A model generated the notes under the pieces. The model was not told the origin of the DNA and ran no database searches. It saw nothing but the letters and a program-made list of their open reading frames with translations. The position numbers and the translations under genes were made by a program. From Microbacterium sp. MYb45 (GTDB lineage: Bacteria; Actinomycetota; Actinomycetes; Actinomycetales; Microbacteriaceae), in the NCBI RefSeq assembly GCF_002979655.1, contig NZ_PCPG01000005.1, positions 1 through 64,000 of the forward strand: a stretch of 64,000 nucleotides of DNA, in the 5' to 3' direction. This document shows positions 33,381 to 42,376 of this stretch, piece by piece (the first letter of the stretch is position 1; each line of letters starts with the position of its first letter).

Positions 33381-35249
33381 TCATCGTCCGCCCGAGAACC
33401 CTCCGCCTCCGCCACCACCGGAGAACCCGCCGCCGAACGACCCGCCGGCACTCGACGAGCCGCCGGCTGATGGTGCGGAGTAAGTCGCCGCAGATTGCGA
33501 GGACGCCATGAACGACGCCAGCTGAATGCGAAGGGCGAACGAGGTCGGGTCGCCGATCCAGGACGCTCCTCGCTGCTCGTGCGCGTAGGCACGTTCGAGC
33601 ACGTCGCCCCACTCGTCCTCCATGCCGAAGAGGATCGCGTAGGGGAGGAGCCGTTCGTACACGTGGATGACGTCCGCCGTGCCGTCCTGTCGGCGCTCAG
33701 CACCGCTGTAGGACTGCAGCATACGGAGGCGGTCGGCATCCGCGACGCGGATGAACTCTTTCACCCCCTGCAGATACTCGGAGGCGCGCGCTCCTTCGGC
33801 CGTGAGGACAGTGTGCTTCGAGAACGCGTACACGCTCGACAGGAATACGAGGAAGGCCACGAACGACATCACGACGAGCGCGGGGATCGCGGAGAGGCGG
33901 CCGCTGGTGGCTGCCCAGATCCCCAGGCCCAATCCGATCAGCGCCACGCCGATCGCGCACCACTGCAGGAGCACAGCGCCACGGCTGCGCGCCCTCTCGG
34001 TGAAGCCGCGGGATGCCGCTGCGGTCGTTCCACTCTCCTGCAGCGCGGTCATGCGGGCGGCGAATGCTTCATCGGCGGCGGGCAGCTCCACCACTCCGGC
34101 CGAGTCGGCGTCGAGGAACAGTGCGTCCAGTGCCTCCGCATCCAGCTCGTCCGGTGCCGCCACCCCCGGGAGGCGGCGCAGGCGCGGCTCTTCCGCCTCC
34201 ACGCCTTCTTCGATGCGCAGAGTTCCCCGTACGGCGAGGTGCACGATCTCTGCGGGGATCACGTCCTTCGCGCCGGTGATGGCCTTCGCCGCGATGAGCG
34301 GGGGCAGGGAATCCGGCACGTCGTACTGGGCCACGACGATACCGGTGGCCACCCGTCGCCGGCGAGCGAACGCCCAGACGGCGAGCCAGCTGCCGACCGA
34401 CAATCCCGCAGCGCCCGCGGCCGCGACGAAGGGGGCGACGTCGCCCACCGGGTCAGGTGTGCGTGCGAGGGGCTGCGCGACCGTGCCCGGCTCGAACCCG
34501 ATGGCCACGGTGACCCCGTCGCCGGCGGGCCGCTCTCCGGACTCGACACGGAACGTCGCTGCGTCACCGTCGGTGGTCGGCCCCTGCAGATCGCACTCGT
34601 CGGTCGATCCCGGTGGCCCCGTGTAGCAGCGCGTGGATCCCGTGAGCGCGGCCGCCAGCTCGGGATCGAGCACGATGTCGGTGCGGAACCGCTCGATGGG
34701 CTGCGTGCTGTCGAGCGGCAGGAGGTTCCAGTAGAACTCGTCCACTGCCGGCGTCGAAGACCCTGCGGCCGGCTTCGTCGCAAGAACCGTGTCGCGCATC
34801 TCGTACTCGATCACGTATGTGGTGAGGCCGTGCACGTAGGTGTCGTCGTCGCCGGTGAGCACGTACAGCAGCCCGTCCTCCTCGTCGGTCTCGTACGGCA
34901 CCTCCTGACCGTCGTCATCGGTCACGGAAAGCACCCGCGTCTCGGTGCTCGCCCCCTCGTACGAGGTCGCGAGCCCGCGGACGATGCCGAGATTCTGGTC
35001 CGTCTCGGGGAAGCGGGCTACCAAGGTCTCGGTCACGTGCATCCGCGCGCGGCCCTCCTCGTCGAGCCCCACCTCGTACACGGCATCCCACGATGCATAC
35101 GAGAAGTCGCCCACGTCGCCTGGCTCCGCGGCGCGTACCTGCGGTGCGAGTCCAGGTCCGTCGACGGCAGTGGCTGCGGCGGGAGCGGCGATCGCAGCGA
35201 CCGCGAGCGAGAGGACGGCGAACGCGCGGAGGATCCGTGGAAGGGCCAT
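33381..35249 (-). CDS. DUF2207 membrane protein with Gly-rich C-terminus
   Basis: The product has 622 residues. A signal peptide (about 1-30, AVLSLAVAAIAAPAAATA) is followed by an extracytoplasmic domain (about 45-260, with SYASWDAVYEVGLDEEGRA and TYVIEYEMRDTV), a membrane helix near 285, a cytoplasmic region, two more helices at about 430-470, and a tail of Ser and Gly repeats (GGSFGGGFSGGGGGGG). This is the classical DUF2207 plan; the function is unknown. A TAGCCT hexamer six bases upstream of the ATG indicates a leaderless transcript. It converges on the DUF2520-like gene. Confidence 0.88.
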   Translation of the reverse strand: MALPRILRAFAVLSLAVAAIAAPAAATAVDGPGLAPQVRAAEPGDVGDFSYASWDAVYEVGLDEEGRARMHVTETLVARFPETDQNLGIVRGLATSYEGASTETRVLSVTDDDGQEVPYETDEEDGLLYVLTGDDDTYVHGLTTYVIEYEMRDTVLATKPAAGSSTPAVDEFYWNLLPLDSTQPIERFRTDIVLDPELAAALTGSTRCYTGPPGSTDECDLQGPTTDGDAATFRVESGERPAGDGVTVAIGFEPGTVAQPLARTPDPVGDVAPFVAAAGAAGLSVGSWLAVWAFARRRRVATGIVVAQYDVPDSLPPLIAAKAITGAKDVIPAEIVHLAVRGTLRIEEGVEAEEPRLRRLPGVAAPDELDAEALDALFLDADSAGVVELPAADEAFAARMTALQESGTTAAASRGFTERARSRGAVLLQWCAIGVALIGLGLGIWAATSGRLSAIPALVVMSFVAFLVFLSSVYAFSKHTVLTAEGARASEYLQGVKEFIRVADADRLRMLQSYSGAERRQDGTADVIHVYERLLPYAILFGMEDEWGDVLERAYAHEQRGASWIGDPTSFALRIQLASFMASSQSAATYSAPSAGGSSSAGGSFGGGFSGGGGGGGFSGGR

Positions 35250-35255
35250 TCTTCG

Positions 35256-35261
35256 AGGCTA
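35256..35261 (-). promoter_or_regulatory. -10 hexamer TAGCCT of a leaderless promoter
   Basis: On the minus strand TAGCCT ends six bases before the ATG at 35249. Confidence 0.45.
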
Positions 35262-35329
35262 CCCAGCATGCGCCCTGAGCCGGCACGCCGCCTCGGTAAA
35301 CTGGGAGGGACTTCCAAGGAGCCCCCCAC

Positions 35330-36862
35330 ATGACTGACGCGTCTGCCGCGCCCGAATCGGCCTCGACCGAACCTTCTCTCGAAGAGGACGTTCATGAGCA
35401 GAAGGCCGTGCGCCTCGCCAAGCGTGAGCGCCTGATCGAGAAGCGCACGGATGCCGGTGGGGGAGCGTTCCCGGTCGGCGTGCCGGTCACGCACACGATT
35501 CCCGCGCTGCGCGCCGAGTACGGCGAGCTCGAGGCGGGCGCCGAGACGGGTGTCGTCGTCGGTGTCGCGGGTCGCGTCGTGTTCAGCCGCAACACGGGCA
35601 AGCTCTGCTTCGCCACCCTGCAGGCCGGTGACGGCTCGCGCATCCAGGCGATGATCTCTCTCGCGAACGTCGGCGAGGAGTCGCTCGCGGACTGGAAGGA
35701 ATACGTCGACCTGGGCGACCACGTCTTCGTGCATGGCGAAGTCATCTCCAGCCGCCGTGGAGAGCTGTCGGTCATGGCCGATGGCTGGGCGATCGCTTCC
35801 AAGGCGATCCTCCCGCTCCCCAATGCGTACTCCGAGCTCAGCGAGGAAGGGCGTGTGCGCAGCCGCTACCTCGACCTCATCGTCCGCGAGCAGGCGCGGA
35901 CGACCGTGCGTGCCCGTGCCGCGGTGAATGCGAGCCTGCGCGCGACGTTCACGAGCCACGACTACCTCGAGGTCGAGACCCCCATGCTGCAGGTGCAGCA
36001 CGGCGGCGCCTCCGCACGTCCCTTCATCACGCACTCGAACGCGTTCGACACCGAGCTGTACCTGCGCATCGCGCCCGAGCTCTACCTGAAGCGTGCGGTC
36101 GTCGGCGGTATCGAGCGTGTGTACGAGATCAACCGGAACTTCCGCAACGAGGGAGCCGACTCCACGCACAGCCCCGAGTTCGCGATGCTCGAGGCCTACC
36201 AGGCGTACGGCGACTACAGCCAGATGGCCGCGCTCACGCAGGAGCTCGTGCAGAAGGCGGCGATCGCGGTTGCCGGTTCGACGACCGTGACCTGGGCCGA
36301 CGGCACCGAGTACGACCTCGGCGGGGACTGGGACCGCATCTCGATGTACGAGTCGCTCTCGGCGGCATCCGGTCGCACGGTCACACCGCAGGACTCGGTC
36401 GAGGACCTCATCGCCTTCGCCGAGGCGAACGACGTCGATCTTCCTCCGCAGGCCACCCACGGCAAGCTCGTCGAAGAGCTGTGGGAGCACTTCGTGAAGG
36501 GCGACCTGGTCCGCCCGACCTTCGTGATGGACTTCCCCGTCGACACGTCGCCCCTCGTGCGCGAGCACCGCTCGATCGCCGGCGTCGTGGAGAAGTGGGA
36601 CCTGTACATCCGGGGGTTCGAGCTGGCGACCGGATACTCCGAGCTCGTCGACCCGGTGATCCAGCGGGAACGGTTCGAAGCGCAGGCCAAGCTCGCCGCG
36701 CGCGGCGATGTCGAGGCGATGCCGGTCGATGAGGAGTTCCTGCGGGCGCTCGAGCACGGCATGCCGCCGTCCGGCGGAATGGGAATGGGGATCGATCGTC
36801 TGCTGATGGCGATCACCGGCCTCGGCATCCGCGAGACGATCCTCTTCCCGCTCGTCAAGTAG
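35330..36862 (+). CDS. lysS: Lysyl-tRNA synthetase, class II
   Basis: The product has 510 residues. It charges tRNA-Lys with lysine. An N-terminal OB-fold anticodon domain (about 60-170, VVVGVAGRVVFSRNTGKLCF) precedes the class II core. Motif 2 is YEINRNFRNEGADSTHSPEFAM and motif 3 is GMGMGIDRLLMAITG. The first 30 residues are a variable acidic extension. AAGGAG lies before the ATG, and a TAAACT hexamer near 35298 is a plausible promoter. The gene is divergent from DUF2207. Confidence 0.97.
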   Translation: MTDASAAPESASTEPSLEEDVHEQKAVRLAKRERLIEKRTDAGGGAFPVGVPVTHTIPALRAEYGELEAGAETGVVVGVAGRVVFSRNTGKLCFATLQAGDGSRIQAMISLANVGEESLADWKEYVDLGDHVFVHGEVISSRRGELSVMADGWAIASKAILPLPNAYSELSEEGRVRSRYLDLIVREQARTTVRARAAVNASLRATFTSHDYLEVETPMLQVQHGGASARPFITHSNAFDTELYLRIAPELYLKRAVVGGIERVYEINRNFRNEGADSTHSPEFAMLEAYQAYGDYSQMAALTQELVQKAAIAVAGSTTVTWADGTEYDLGGDWDRISMYESLSAASGRTVTPQDSVEDLIAFAEANDVDLPPQATHGKLVEELWEHFVKGDLVRPTFVMDFPVDTSPLVREHRSIAGVVEKWDLYIRGFELATGYSELVDPVIQRERFEAQAKLAARGDVEAMPVDEEFLRALEHGMPPSGGMGMGIDRLLMAITGLGIRETILFPLVK

Positions 36863-36878
36863 TCTCCGAAGCCTGCGG

Positions 36879-38003
36879 TCATGCCGCCGAGCGTCGACGG
36901 AACGCCCATTCCGGAAGCATCGCGCCGGCGATCATGGTCTCCAGCAGGGCGGCCAGCGAGTATCGCGGGTCGATCTCGCGGACCAGTTCCAGATAGCGGG
37001 CGGCGTGGGTGGCTCGCCCCAGCGCCCACGACAGCCAGGCCGCCGCGGTGAGAGGTGCTGGTCGGGCCTCGCGGGGTGCCCGCGCTGCTGCCTCGCGTAC
37101 GACGGACAGTGCGAGGCGGAGCCGATCGAGGTCCGGGGCGGGCCCCTGCCCCAGGAACAACCGTCCGAGCTCGTCGGGGACCATCTCGCCGGACTTCGCG
37201 AACGCGGTCTGCGCGTCGAGTGCGCGGATGCCTCCCGCGAGGTCGCTCGCCCACTGCGCGATCGCGACATCTCGGAGCAGCGGACGTTCCAGGCACCACA
37301 GCAGCGTCGCGGTCGCGTACGACGGAAGAGCATCGGGGGCCGCGAGCACCGATTCGAAGAACGCCGGCACGTCTTCGAGCAGCACGAGCGCGGCGATCAG
37401 CTGCGGATTCTCCCGTCCGGTCAGCCGGCCCTTTCCGTTGCCCTCTCCATCGAGCAGTGCCGCGAGTTCGAGTGCCGCTCTCCCCACTCGTTCTTTCTCG
37501 GCAAGATCCACCTCGGGCAGTCGAGCCCCCGCAGCCTGGTCCTCCGAGACGCCAGGCGCGGTCGGTCCCTCGGTGGGACTGCAGATCTCTGCCAGCGAGT
37601 GGAGGTCGGGGTCGCTCTCCACATAGCTCGACCACCCGGAGGGGGTCACGCAGAGCGCATCGACGACGCGGAGTCCCGCGTCCTCCGCGCAGCCGAGAAG
37701 TTCGTCGACGGCCACGGCATGGGGGAGGACGAGGCCGTCGCGGGTAGCGTGCGAAGGCTCGTCCGTGTACACGACCACGGCGACGGCATCGGTCCCCTGG
37801 ACGCGGGCGACGAGGCCGACCGCAGCGTCGGCGTACAACGCGAGGTCGGTCCCGTCAGAGGGCAGATCGAGTCGCATGGCCCCGTCGGTGCGTGTGCCGC
37901 GGAAGGGCAGCAGCACGATGCTTCGACGAGGGGTGAAGCCCGCGAGAGTGGGGACGATGCCGAGGAAGGCGGCCGAATCGGTGGCGCGCAGCAGTGTTGT
38001 CAT
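36879..38003 (-). CDS. DUF4192 domain protein
   Basis: The product has 374 residues. The opening LRATDSAAFLGIVPTLAGFT and RRSIVLLPFRG are characteristic of the actinobacterial DUF4192 family; VAVVVYTDEPSHATRDG and LRVVDALCVTPSGWSSYV follow. The C-terminal half is helical (AAWLSWALGRATHAARYL). The function is unknown. The ATG at 38003 is chosen because the family begins at this point; the frame stays open for 99 further codons upstream, without homology-like features. It converges on lysS with 16 bases between. Confidence 0.85.
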   Translation of the reverse strand: MTTLLRATDSAAFLGIVPTLAGFTPRRSIVLLPFRGTRTDGAMRLDLPSDGTDLALYADAAVGLVARVQGTDAVAVVVYTDEPSHATRDGLVLPHAVAVDELLGCAEDAGLRVVDALCVTPSGWSSYVESDPDLHSLAEICSPTEGPTAPGVSEDQAAGARLPEVDLAEKERVGRAALELAALLDGEGNGKGRLTGRENPQLIAALVLLEDVPAFFESVLAAPDALPSYATATLLWCLERPLLRDVAIAQWASDLAGGIRALDAQTAFAKSGEMVPDELGRLFLGQGPAPDLDRLRLALSVVREAAARAPREARPAPLTAAAWLSWALGRATHAARYLELVREIDPRYSLAALLETMIAGAMLPEWAFRRRSAA

Positions 38004-38103
38004 GTCGAGAGTGTTTCGGAGCAGCGATCCCTCGGGGGCGGAAAAGCCGAGTTGTGGACGCGGAACCTGAATGCGCGGCGGTGTGCACGAGGAGTGGCTC
38101 GCG

Positions 38104-38109
38104 TACCAT
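38104..38109 (+). promoter_or_regulatory. -10 hexamer TACCAT of a leaderless promoter
   Basis: TACCAT ends six bases before the ATG at 38116. Confidence 0.5.
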
Positions 38110-38115
38110 GGGGTG

Positions 38116-38289
38116 ATGGACAACTTCTGGCTCGCCGCGGCATGGTCGCTTCTGCCGACCATCGGAGTGAGCATCGTGTTCGTCTTCGTGCTCCGCGGCA
38201 TCCTCCGCTTCGACCGCACGGAGCGCAAGGTCCACGCGCAGATCGAGGCGGAGGAGCGCGCGGCACGGGGCCTTCCGCCGCGCGTCTGA
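38116..38289 (+). CDS. Small single-pass membrane protein
   Basis: The product has 57 residues: a hydrophobic segment (ATG-proximal WLLPTIGVSIVFVFVL-like stretch, about residues 7-27) and a charged tail (RFDRTERKVHAQIEAEERAA). Short proteins of this plan are common in Microbacteriaceae and unnamed. The start is supported by the TACCAT hexamer six bases upstream. It lies 86 bases upstream of the cardiolipin synthase gene on the same strand and may be partly co-transcribed. Confidence 0.7.
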   Translation: MDNFWLAAAWSLLPTIGVSIVFVFVLRGILRFDRTERKVHAQIEAEERAARGLPPRV

Positions 38290-38375
38290 GTCCCACCCAT
38301 CCGCTACTGTGAAGCCAGCGTGCTGACCTCGGCGCGCACCCGAGGTGATCGTCACCGCGGTGGGGAAGGTGCACG

Positions 38376-39836
38376 ATGACCGCGGAGACCTGGGGCTGGT
38401 GGATCGCCGCCTTCCTGCTGGTGCTCGACATCGCGATCCGTGTCACGGCGATCATCGTCATCCCGCGCAATCGGCGTCCGACCGCCGCGATGGCCTGGCT
38501 CCTCGCGGTGTTCTTCATCCCGTTCGTCGGAGTCTTCCTCTTCCTGCTGATCGGAAACCCGCGCCTGCCGCGCGCACGTCGGCGCAAGCAGGACCAGATC
38601 AACGAGTACATCGCCGAGACGAGCGAGCACCTGCACTTCGGAACACTGCGCCCGAACGCTCCCGCGTGGTTCGGTCCGATCGTCCAGATGAATCAGAAGC
38701 TCGGAGCGCTGCCGCTCTCCGGTGACAACGGCGCGCACCTGATCTCCGATTACCAGGAGTCGCTCGACGAGATGGCCGAGGCCATCCGCACCGCAGAGGA
38801 ATACGTGCATGTCGAGTTCTACATCCTCCAGTCGGACACGGCGACGGACAACTTCTTCCGCGCACTCGAAGAGGTGTGCGCCCGTGGCGTAGAGGTGCGG
38901 GTGCTTCTCGATCACTGGGCCAACCAGGGCAAGCCCCGGTATCGGCAGACGATCGCCCGACTCAACGCGATGGGGGCGGACTGGCACCTGATGTTGCCGG
39001 TGCAGCCACTCAAGGGCAAGATGCAGCGCCCTGATCTGCGCAATCACCGCAAGCTCCTCGTCGTCGACGGCAACATCGCGTTCCTCGGGTCGCAGAACAT
39101 CACGGATTCGACATACAACCTGCCGAAGAACATCAAGCGCGGGCTGCACTGGGTCGATCTCATGGTCCGCCTCGACGGGCCGGTGGTGCTGAGCGTGAAC
39201 GCGATCTTCGTCGCCGACTGGTACAGCGAGACCGACACGGTGCTCGAGGGGATCGACATCGCCCACGCGAACATCGGCTCCGGCGACCTCGACTGCCAGG
39301 TCGTGCCGTCAGGCCCCGGGTTCGAGGTCGAGAACAACCTGCGCCTCTTCCTCGGGCTGCTGTATGCCGCGAAGAAGAAGATCATGATCGTCAGCCCCTA
39401 CTTCGTCCCCGACGAGGCGCTGCTGCTCGCCGTCACCGCGGCCGTCGATCGTGGCGTCCACGTCGAGCTCTTCGTCTCGGAAGAGGGCGACCAGGCGATG
39501 GTCTACCACGCCCAGCGGAGTTACTACGAGGTGCTGCTCAAGGCCGGTGTCCGCATCTGGATGTACCGCAAGCCGTACATCCTGCACACCAAGACGCTCA
39601 CCATCGACGACGAGGTCGCCGTCATCGGCTCCAGCAACATGGACATGCGCTCGTTCGGTCTGAACCTCGAGGTCTCGATGCTGGTGCGCGGCGAGGAGTT
39701 CGTCACGGAGATGCGCGAGGTCGAGGACAAGTACCGCTCCCTCAGCCGTGAGCTGACACTCGAGGAGTGGATGCAGCAGCCGCTGCGCTCGACCGTGCTC
39801 GACAACCTCGCCCGCCTGACCTCCGCTCTGCAGTAG
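38376..39836 (+). CDS. cls: Cardiolipin synthase (phospholipase D family)
   Basis: The product has 486 residues. Two N-terminal membrane helices (about 8-30 and 38-60) precede two phospholipase D modules. HKD motif 1 has His224, Lys226 and Asp231 (NHRKLLVVDG); motif 2 has His404, Lys406 and Asp411 (HTKTLTIDDE). Both are intact. It condenses two phosphatidylglycerols to cardiolipin plus glycerol. GGGGAAGG lies nine bases before the ATG. Confidence 0.95.
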   Translation: MTAETWGWWIAAFLLVLDIAIRVTAIIVIPRNRRPTAAMAWLLAVFFIPFVGVFLFLLIGNPRLPRARRRKQDQINEYIAETSEHLHFGTLRPNAPAWFGPIVQMNQKLGALPLSGDNGAHLISDYQESLDEMAEAIRTAEEYVHVEFYILQSDTATDNFFRALEEVCARGVEVRVLLDHWANQGKPRYRQTIARLNAMGADWHLMLPVQPLKGKMQRPDLRNHRKLLVVDGNIAFLGSQNITDSTYNLPKNIKRGLHWVDLMVRLDGPVVLSVNAIFVADWYSETDTVLEGIDIAHANIGSGDLDCQVVPSGPGFEVENNLRLFLGLLYAAKKKIMIVSPYFVPDEALLLAVTAAVDRGVHVELFVSEEGDQAMVYHAQRSYYEVLLKAGVRIWMYRKPYILHTKTLTIDDEVAVIGSSNMDMRSFGLNLEVSMLVRGEEFVTEMREVEDKYRSLSRELTLEEWMQQPLRSTVLDNLARLTSALQ

Positions 39837-39880
39837 TCGTCGCAGGCCATCCGGGCTTTCCGGGGGATCTGCCCGCGGGC

Positions 39881-39886
39881 TACCCT
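39881..39886 (+). promoter_or_regulatory. -10 hexamer TACCCT of a leaderless promoter
   Basis: TACCCT ends six bases before the ATG at 39893. Confidence 0.5.
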
Positions 39887-39892
39887 GTGAGC

Positions 39893-40621
39893 ATGACCTC
39901 TGCGCTTCGTCCCCTCGCTTCTGTCGTCGGCCTCGTCGCCGCAGCACTCCTCGTCGCGGGATGCACCGCCGGCCCCGGTTCCGACGCCCCGTCGAGTTCG
40001 CCGGCTCCGGGCACGGGAGACGTGGATGACCAGAACGACTTCGAGGGCGCCCTGCTCGACGATGGACGCATGTTCGCCGTGATCACGGTGGGCTCATCGA
40101 CGTGCGTGCCGCAGGTCGATCAGGTCGCGGCCGAGGGTCAGACCGTCACCGTGACGCTCGTCGACCCCGAGGGCGAATCGCCGAAGCCGTGCACGAAGGA
40201 TCTCGCTCCACGGGCGAGCCTCGGCGCACTGCCGGAGGGCGTCGACCCGAAGTCGGACATCACCCTGAACGTGACCTACGGTGACCTCACCGACGACGTC
40301 GACATCGACGGTGACCCGGCCGCCACCGGCACACCGGGAAGCACGACCGAGTTCCAGCCGTCCGCCGCTTGGCTCGACGACGACGGCCTCTTGCTGCTCA
40401 CCTGGGGATCGTCGAGCTGCCTGCCGCAGATCGAGTCTCTCGAGGGCGCGGGAAACACCGGAACCGCGTACTTCGTGACCGACGAGAACCAGGTCTGCAC
40501 CATGGACATGGCACCCCGAGCGACCTTGCTCGCGTTCGGGGAGGACACGGTTGACGACGACGGCACCTTCACGCTGACGCTGGTCGGCGGTGGACTCGAC
40601 GGCACGGTCGAGGTCCGCTGA
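39893..40621 (+). CDS. Lipoprotein with an internally duplicated Cys-containing domain
   Basis: The product has 242 residues. The signal ends in the lipobox VAGC (Cys24), then a Ser/Pro-rich linker. Two similar halves follow: the first has VGSSTCVPQVDQV ... PCTKDLAPRASLGAL, the second has WGSSSCLPQIESL ... VCTMDMAPRATLLAF. Each half keeps a CxPQ and a CTxDxAPR block, so each probably has one disulfide. The function is unknown; such domains occur in exported actinobacterial proteins. The start is decided by the TACCCT hexamer six bases upstream. Confidence 0.8.
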   Translation: MTSALRPLASVVGLVAAALLVAGCTAGPGSDAPSSSPAPGTGDVDDQNDFEGALLDDGRMFAVITVGSSTCVPQVDQVAAEGQTVTVTLVDPEGESPKPCTKDLAPRASLGALPEGVDPKSDITLNVTYGDLTDDVDIDGDPAATGTPGSTTEFQPSAAWLDDDGLLLLTWGSSSCLPQIESLEGAGNTGTAYFVTDENQVCTMDMAPRATLLAFGEDTVDDDGTFTLTLVGGGLDGTVEVR

Positions 40622-40636
40622 CCTCTACGGGTAACC

Positions 40637-40714
40637 GTGGAGATCTTCTGGGCCACGCTCGTCTTCTTGGCCGGGATCAGCGTGATCATCGTGAACAAGC
40701 GACGCAAGCGCTGA
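40637..40714 (+). CDS. Possible 25-residue membrane microprotein
   Basis: A GTG-initiated frame of 25 codons encodes a hydrophobic stretch (EIFWATLVFLAGISVIIV) followed by the basic tail NKRRKR. Twenty-three of the 24 codons after the start end in G or C, as in real genes here. It begins 15 bases after the lipoprotein stop codon, so it may be the second gene of a small operon. No ribosome binding site is clear. Confidence 0.4.
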   Translation: MEIFWATLVFLAGISVIIVNKRRKR

Positions 40715-40730
40715 CGGGCGCCGCTCCGCC

Positions 40731-41729
40731 TCAGAGTATGTGAACCGGGTGGCCGGGCGGCAGCGCGAGCAGCAGCGCACCGGGGTCGGCCCAGCACGTG
40801 ATGCGCACGGCGGCGCCGAACTCGTCGCCGTCGAGCTCGATCGGAATCGGAGTCGGAGCGGCGGCTTCGGCCGCGGCCCCGTGGAAGAAGTGCACCGACG
40901 CGTTCTTGCCGCGACGTTCGAGCACACGGCGCCCCGCGCGGAAGCGCCGCAGTACGGAGTTGTCCCACCAGATCTTGCGCCACACCGCGAACCAGCCGAG
41001 CATTCCGGTGGGTTGGATGACGGCGATGTCGAGGGCGGCATCCGTGATCGACGCGTCCGGGATGAGGGCGATGCCGGCCGGAAGCGTGCCGCAGTTGGCG
41101 AAGAGCAGACTGTACGCACGGTGCGAATGCAGTCGGCCCTCATCGACCTGGTACACGGCGCGGAAGGGCTTCGCGCGGGGGAGGGAGCGGGCGGCACCGT
41201 CGACGTAGGCGATCCATCCCACGGACTTCTTCAGATCAGAGCGGGTGTTCGCGATCATGTCGGCATCCAGTCCCATGCCGGCCAGAACCACGAACGCGTG
41301 CTCCTCCTCGTCGCCGTTCTCCCGGGTCAGTCGCGCCCGACCGATGTCGATCGGATGGCGGAAGTCGCCGAGCGCCGCTCGGATCATCTCACCCGGGTCG
41401 GCGAGCGGCAGGCCGAGATTGCGTGCGAGCAGGTTCCCCGTGCCACTCGGCAGGATCGCCAGGGGAACTCCGGAATTGGCGATCGCCTCCGAGACCGCGC
41501 GCACAGTGCCGTCGCCGCCGGCGACCAGTACGACATCGACGTTGCGTGCGAGCGCCTGTGCGGTCGCGCCCTGCCCGGCATCCTCGATCGTCGTCGGATA
41601 GAACGCCGGGTGATCCCATCCGGCCTCACGCGACAGATCGCGCACCGTCGCACGCAGATGCTTGCCGTCGACCTTGATCGGGTTGTAGATGAGCGCCGCC
41701 TGTCGTTGAACGGGGGCGCTGGTGGTCAT
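40731..41729 (-). CDS. Diacylglycerol kinase family lipid kinase
   Basis: The product has 332 residues. The N-terminal catalytic domain has ALIYNPIKVDG, the nucleotide-binding GGDGTVRAVSEA and LPSGTGNLLARNLGLP, and GMGLDADMIANT; the C-terminal domain is beta-rich. Enzymes of the YegS/DgkB type phosphorylate diacylglycerol or related lipids. The lipid specificity is not visible. The TAGAGT hexamer six bases upstream of the ATG marks a leaderless start. It lies near cls, another phospholipid gene, but on the other strand. Confidence 0.92.
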   Translation of the reverse strand: MTTSAPVQRQAALIYNPIKVDGKHLRATVRDLSREAGWDHPAFYPTTIEDAGQGATAQALARNVDVVLVAGGDGTVRAVSEAIANSGVPLAILPSGTGNLLARNLGLPLADPGEMIRAALGDFRHPIDIGRARLTRENGDEEEHAFVVLAGMGLDADMIANTRSDLKKSVGWIAYVDGAARSLPRAKPFRAVYQVDEGRLHSHRAYSLLFANCGTLPAGIALIPDASITDAALDIAVIQPTGMLGWFAVWRKIWWDNSVLRRFRAGRRVLERRGKNASVHFFHGAAAEAAAPTPIPIELDGDEFGAAVRITCWADPGALLLALPPGHPVHIL

Positions 41730-41735
41730 GGCGCT

Positions 41736-41741
41736 ACTCTA
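41736..41741 (-). promoter_or_regulatory. -10 hexamer TAGAGT of a leaderless promoter
   Basis: On the minus strand TAGAGT ends six bases before the ATG at 41729. Confidence 0.5.
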
Positions 41742-41811
41742 AACCGGGACGCGCCCGGGTCGGTCACAAACGGACCGCGCCATTCCGGTCGCGAGGACGA
41801 GGAGCATCCGG

Positions 41812-42342
41812 ATGCACGATGGTTCCGACGACGCGACCCGCGCGGTGCTCTCCGGACTGATCACGGCGGAACCCGACCGACTCCGTCGCCGCAGCATCTC
41901 GTTGGGGGTACCCGCTGCGGATGCCGAAGACGCTGCGCAGACCTCCCTGCTGCGCGCCTGGCGCTCGGTCGCGCATCTCGAGACACCGGAACCCGGCCGC
42001 GTATGTTCCTGGCTCGACGCCATCGCGCGGAACGTCGCCATCGACCTGGCTCGGCAGCGTGCGCGCCGGCCGGAGGCCGTTCTCGACGACGACACCGCCG
42101 GCGAGCAGACGGGCGTGGATGCCGCGGTGGAGATCCGCGTGTTCCTCGACGGCGCGCTCGAGGCTCTGCATTCGCTGCCGGAGACCATCCGTGAGCCCCT
42201 GCTGCTGGCCGTCGTCGACGGTCTCTCCGCGGACGAGGTGGCAGCACGCCTCGGGATCGAGCCCGCAGCCGCGCGGCAGCGGATCTCCCGGGCGCGCAAG
42301 GCACTGCGGGCCTGCCGCGCGACGGGCATGGGTGACGGCTGA
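41812..42342 (+). CDS. ECF-type RNA polymerase sigma factor
   Basis: The product has 176 residues. Sigma region 2 covers about 15-85 (DAEDAAQTSLLRAWRS, then WLDAIARNVAIDLARQRARR), and region 4 covers about 115-165 (LHSLPETIREPLLLAVVDG with the helix-turn-helix LSADEVAARLGIEPAAARQR). It has no C-terminal extension. No anti-sigma gene is adjacent; the next gene, on the other strand, codes for an NTF2-like protein. A GAGGACGAGGAG ribosome binding site precedes the ATG. Confidence 0.9.
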   Translation: MHDGSDDATRAVLSGLITAEPDRLRRRSISLGVPAADAEDAAQTSLLRAWRSVAHLETPEPGRVCSWLDAIARNVAIDLARQRARRPEAVLDDDTAGEQTGVDAAVEIRVFLDGALEALHSLPETIREPLLLAVVDGLSADEVAARLGIEPAAARQRISRARKALRACRATGMGDG

Positions 42343-42367
42343 GGGAGGCCCGATCGTCGGACCTCCC
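42343..42367. terminator. Hairpin between the convergent sigma factor and NTF2-like genes
   Basis: Eleven-base arms (42343-42353 and 42357-42367) pair with one mismatch around a TCG loop. No T tract is visible, so its strength as a terminator is uncertain. Confidence 0.5.
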
Positions 42368-42376
42368 CCGAGGGGT

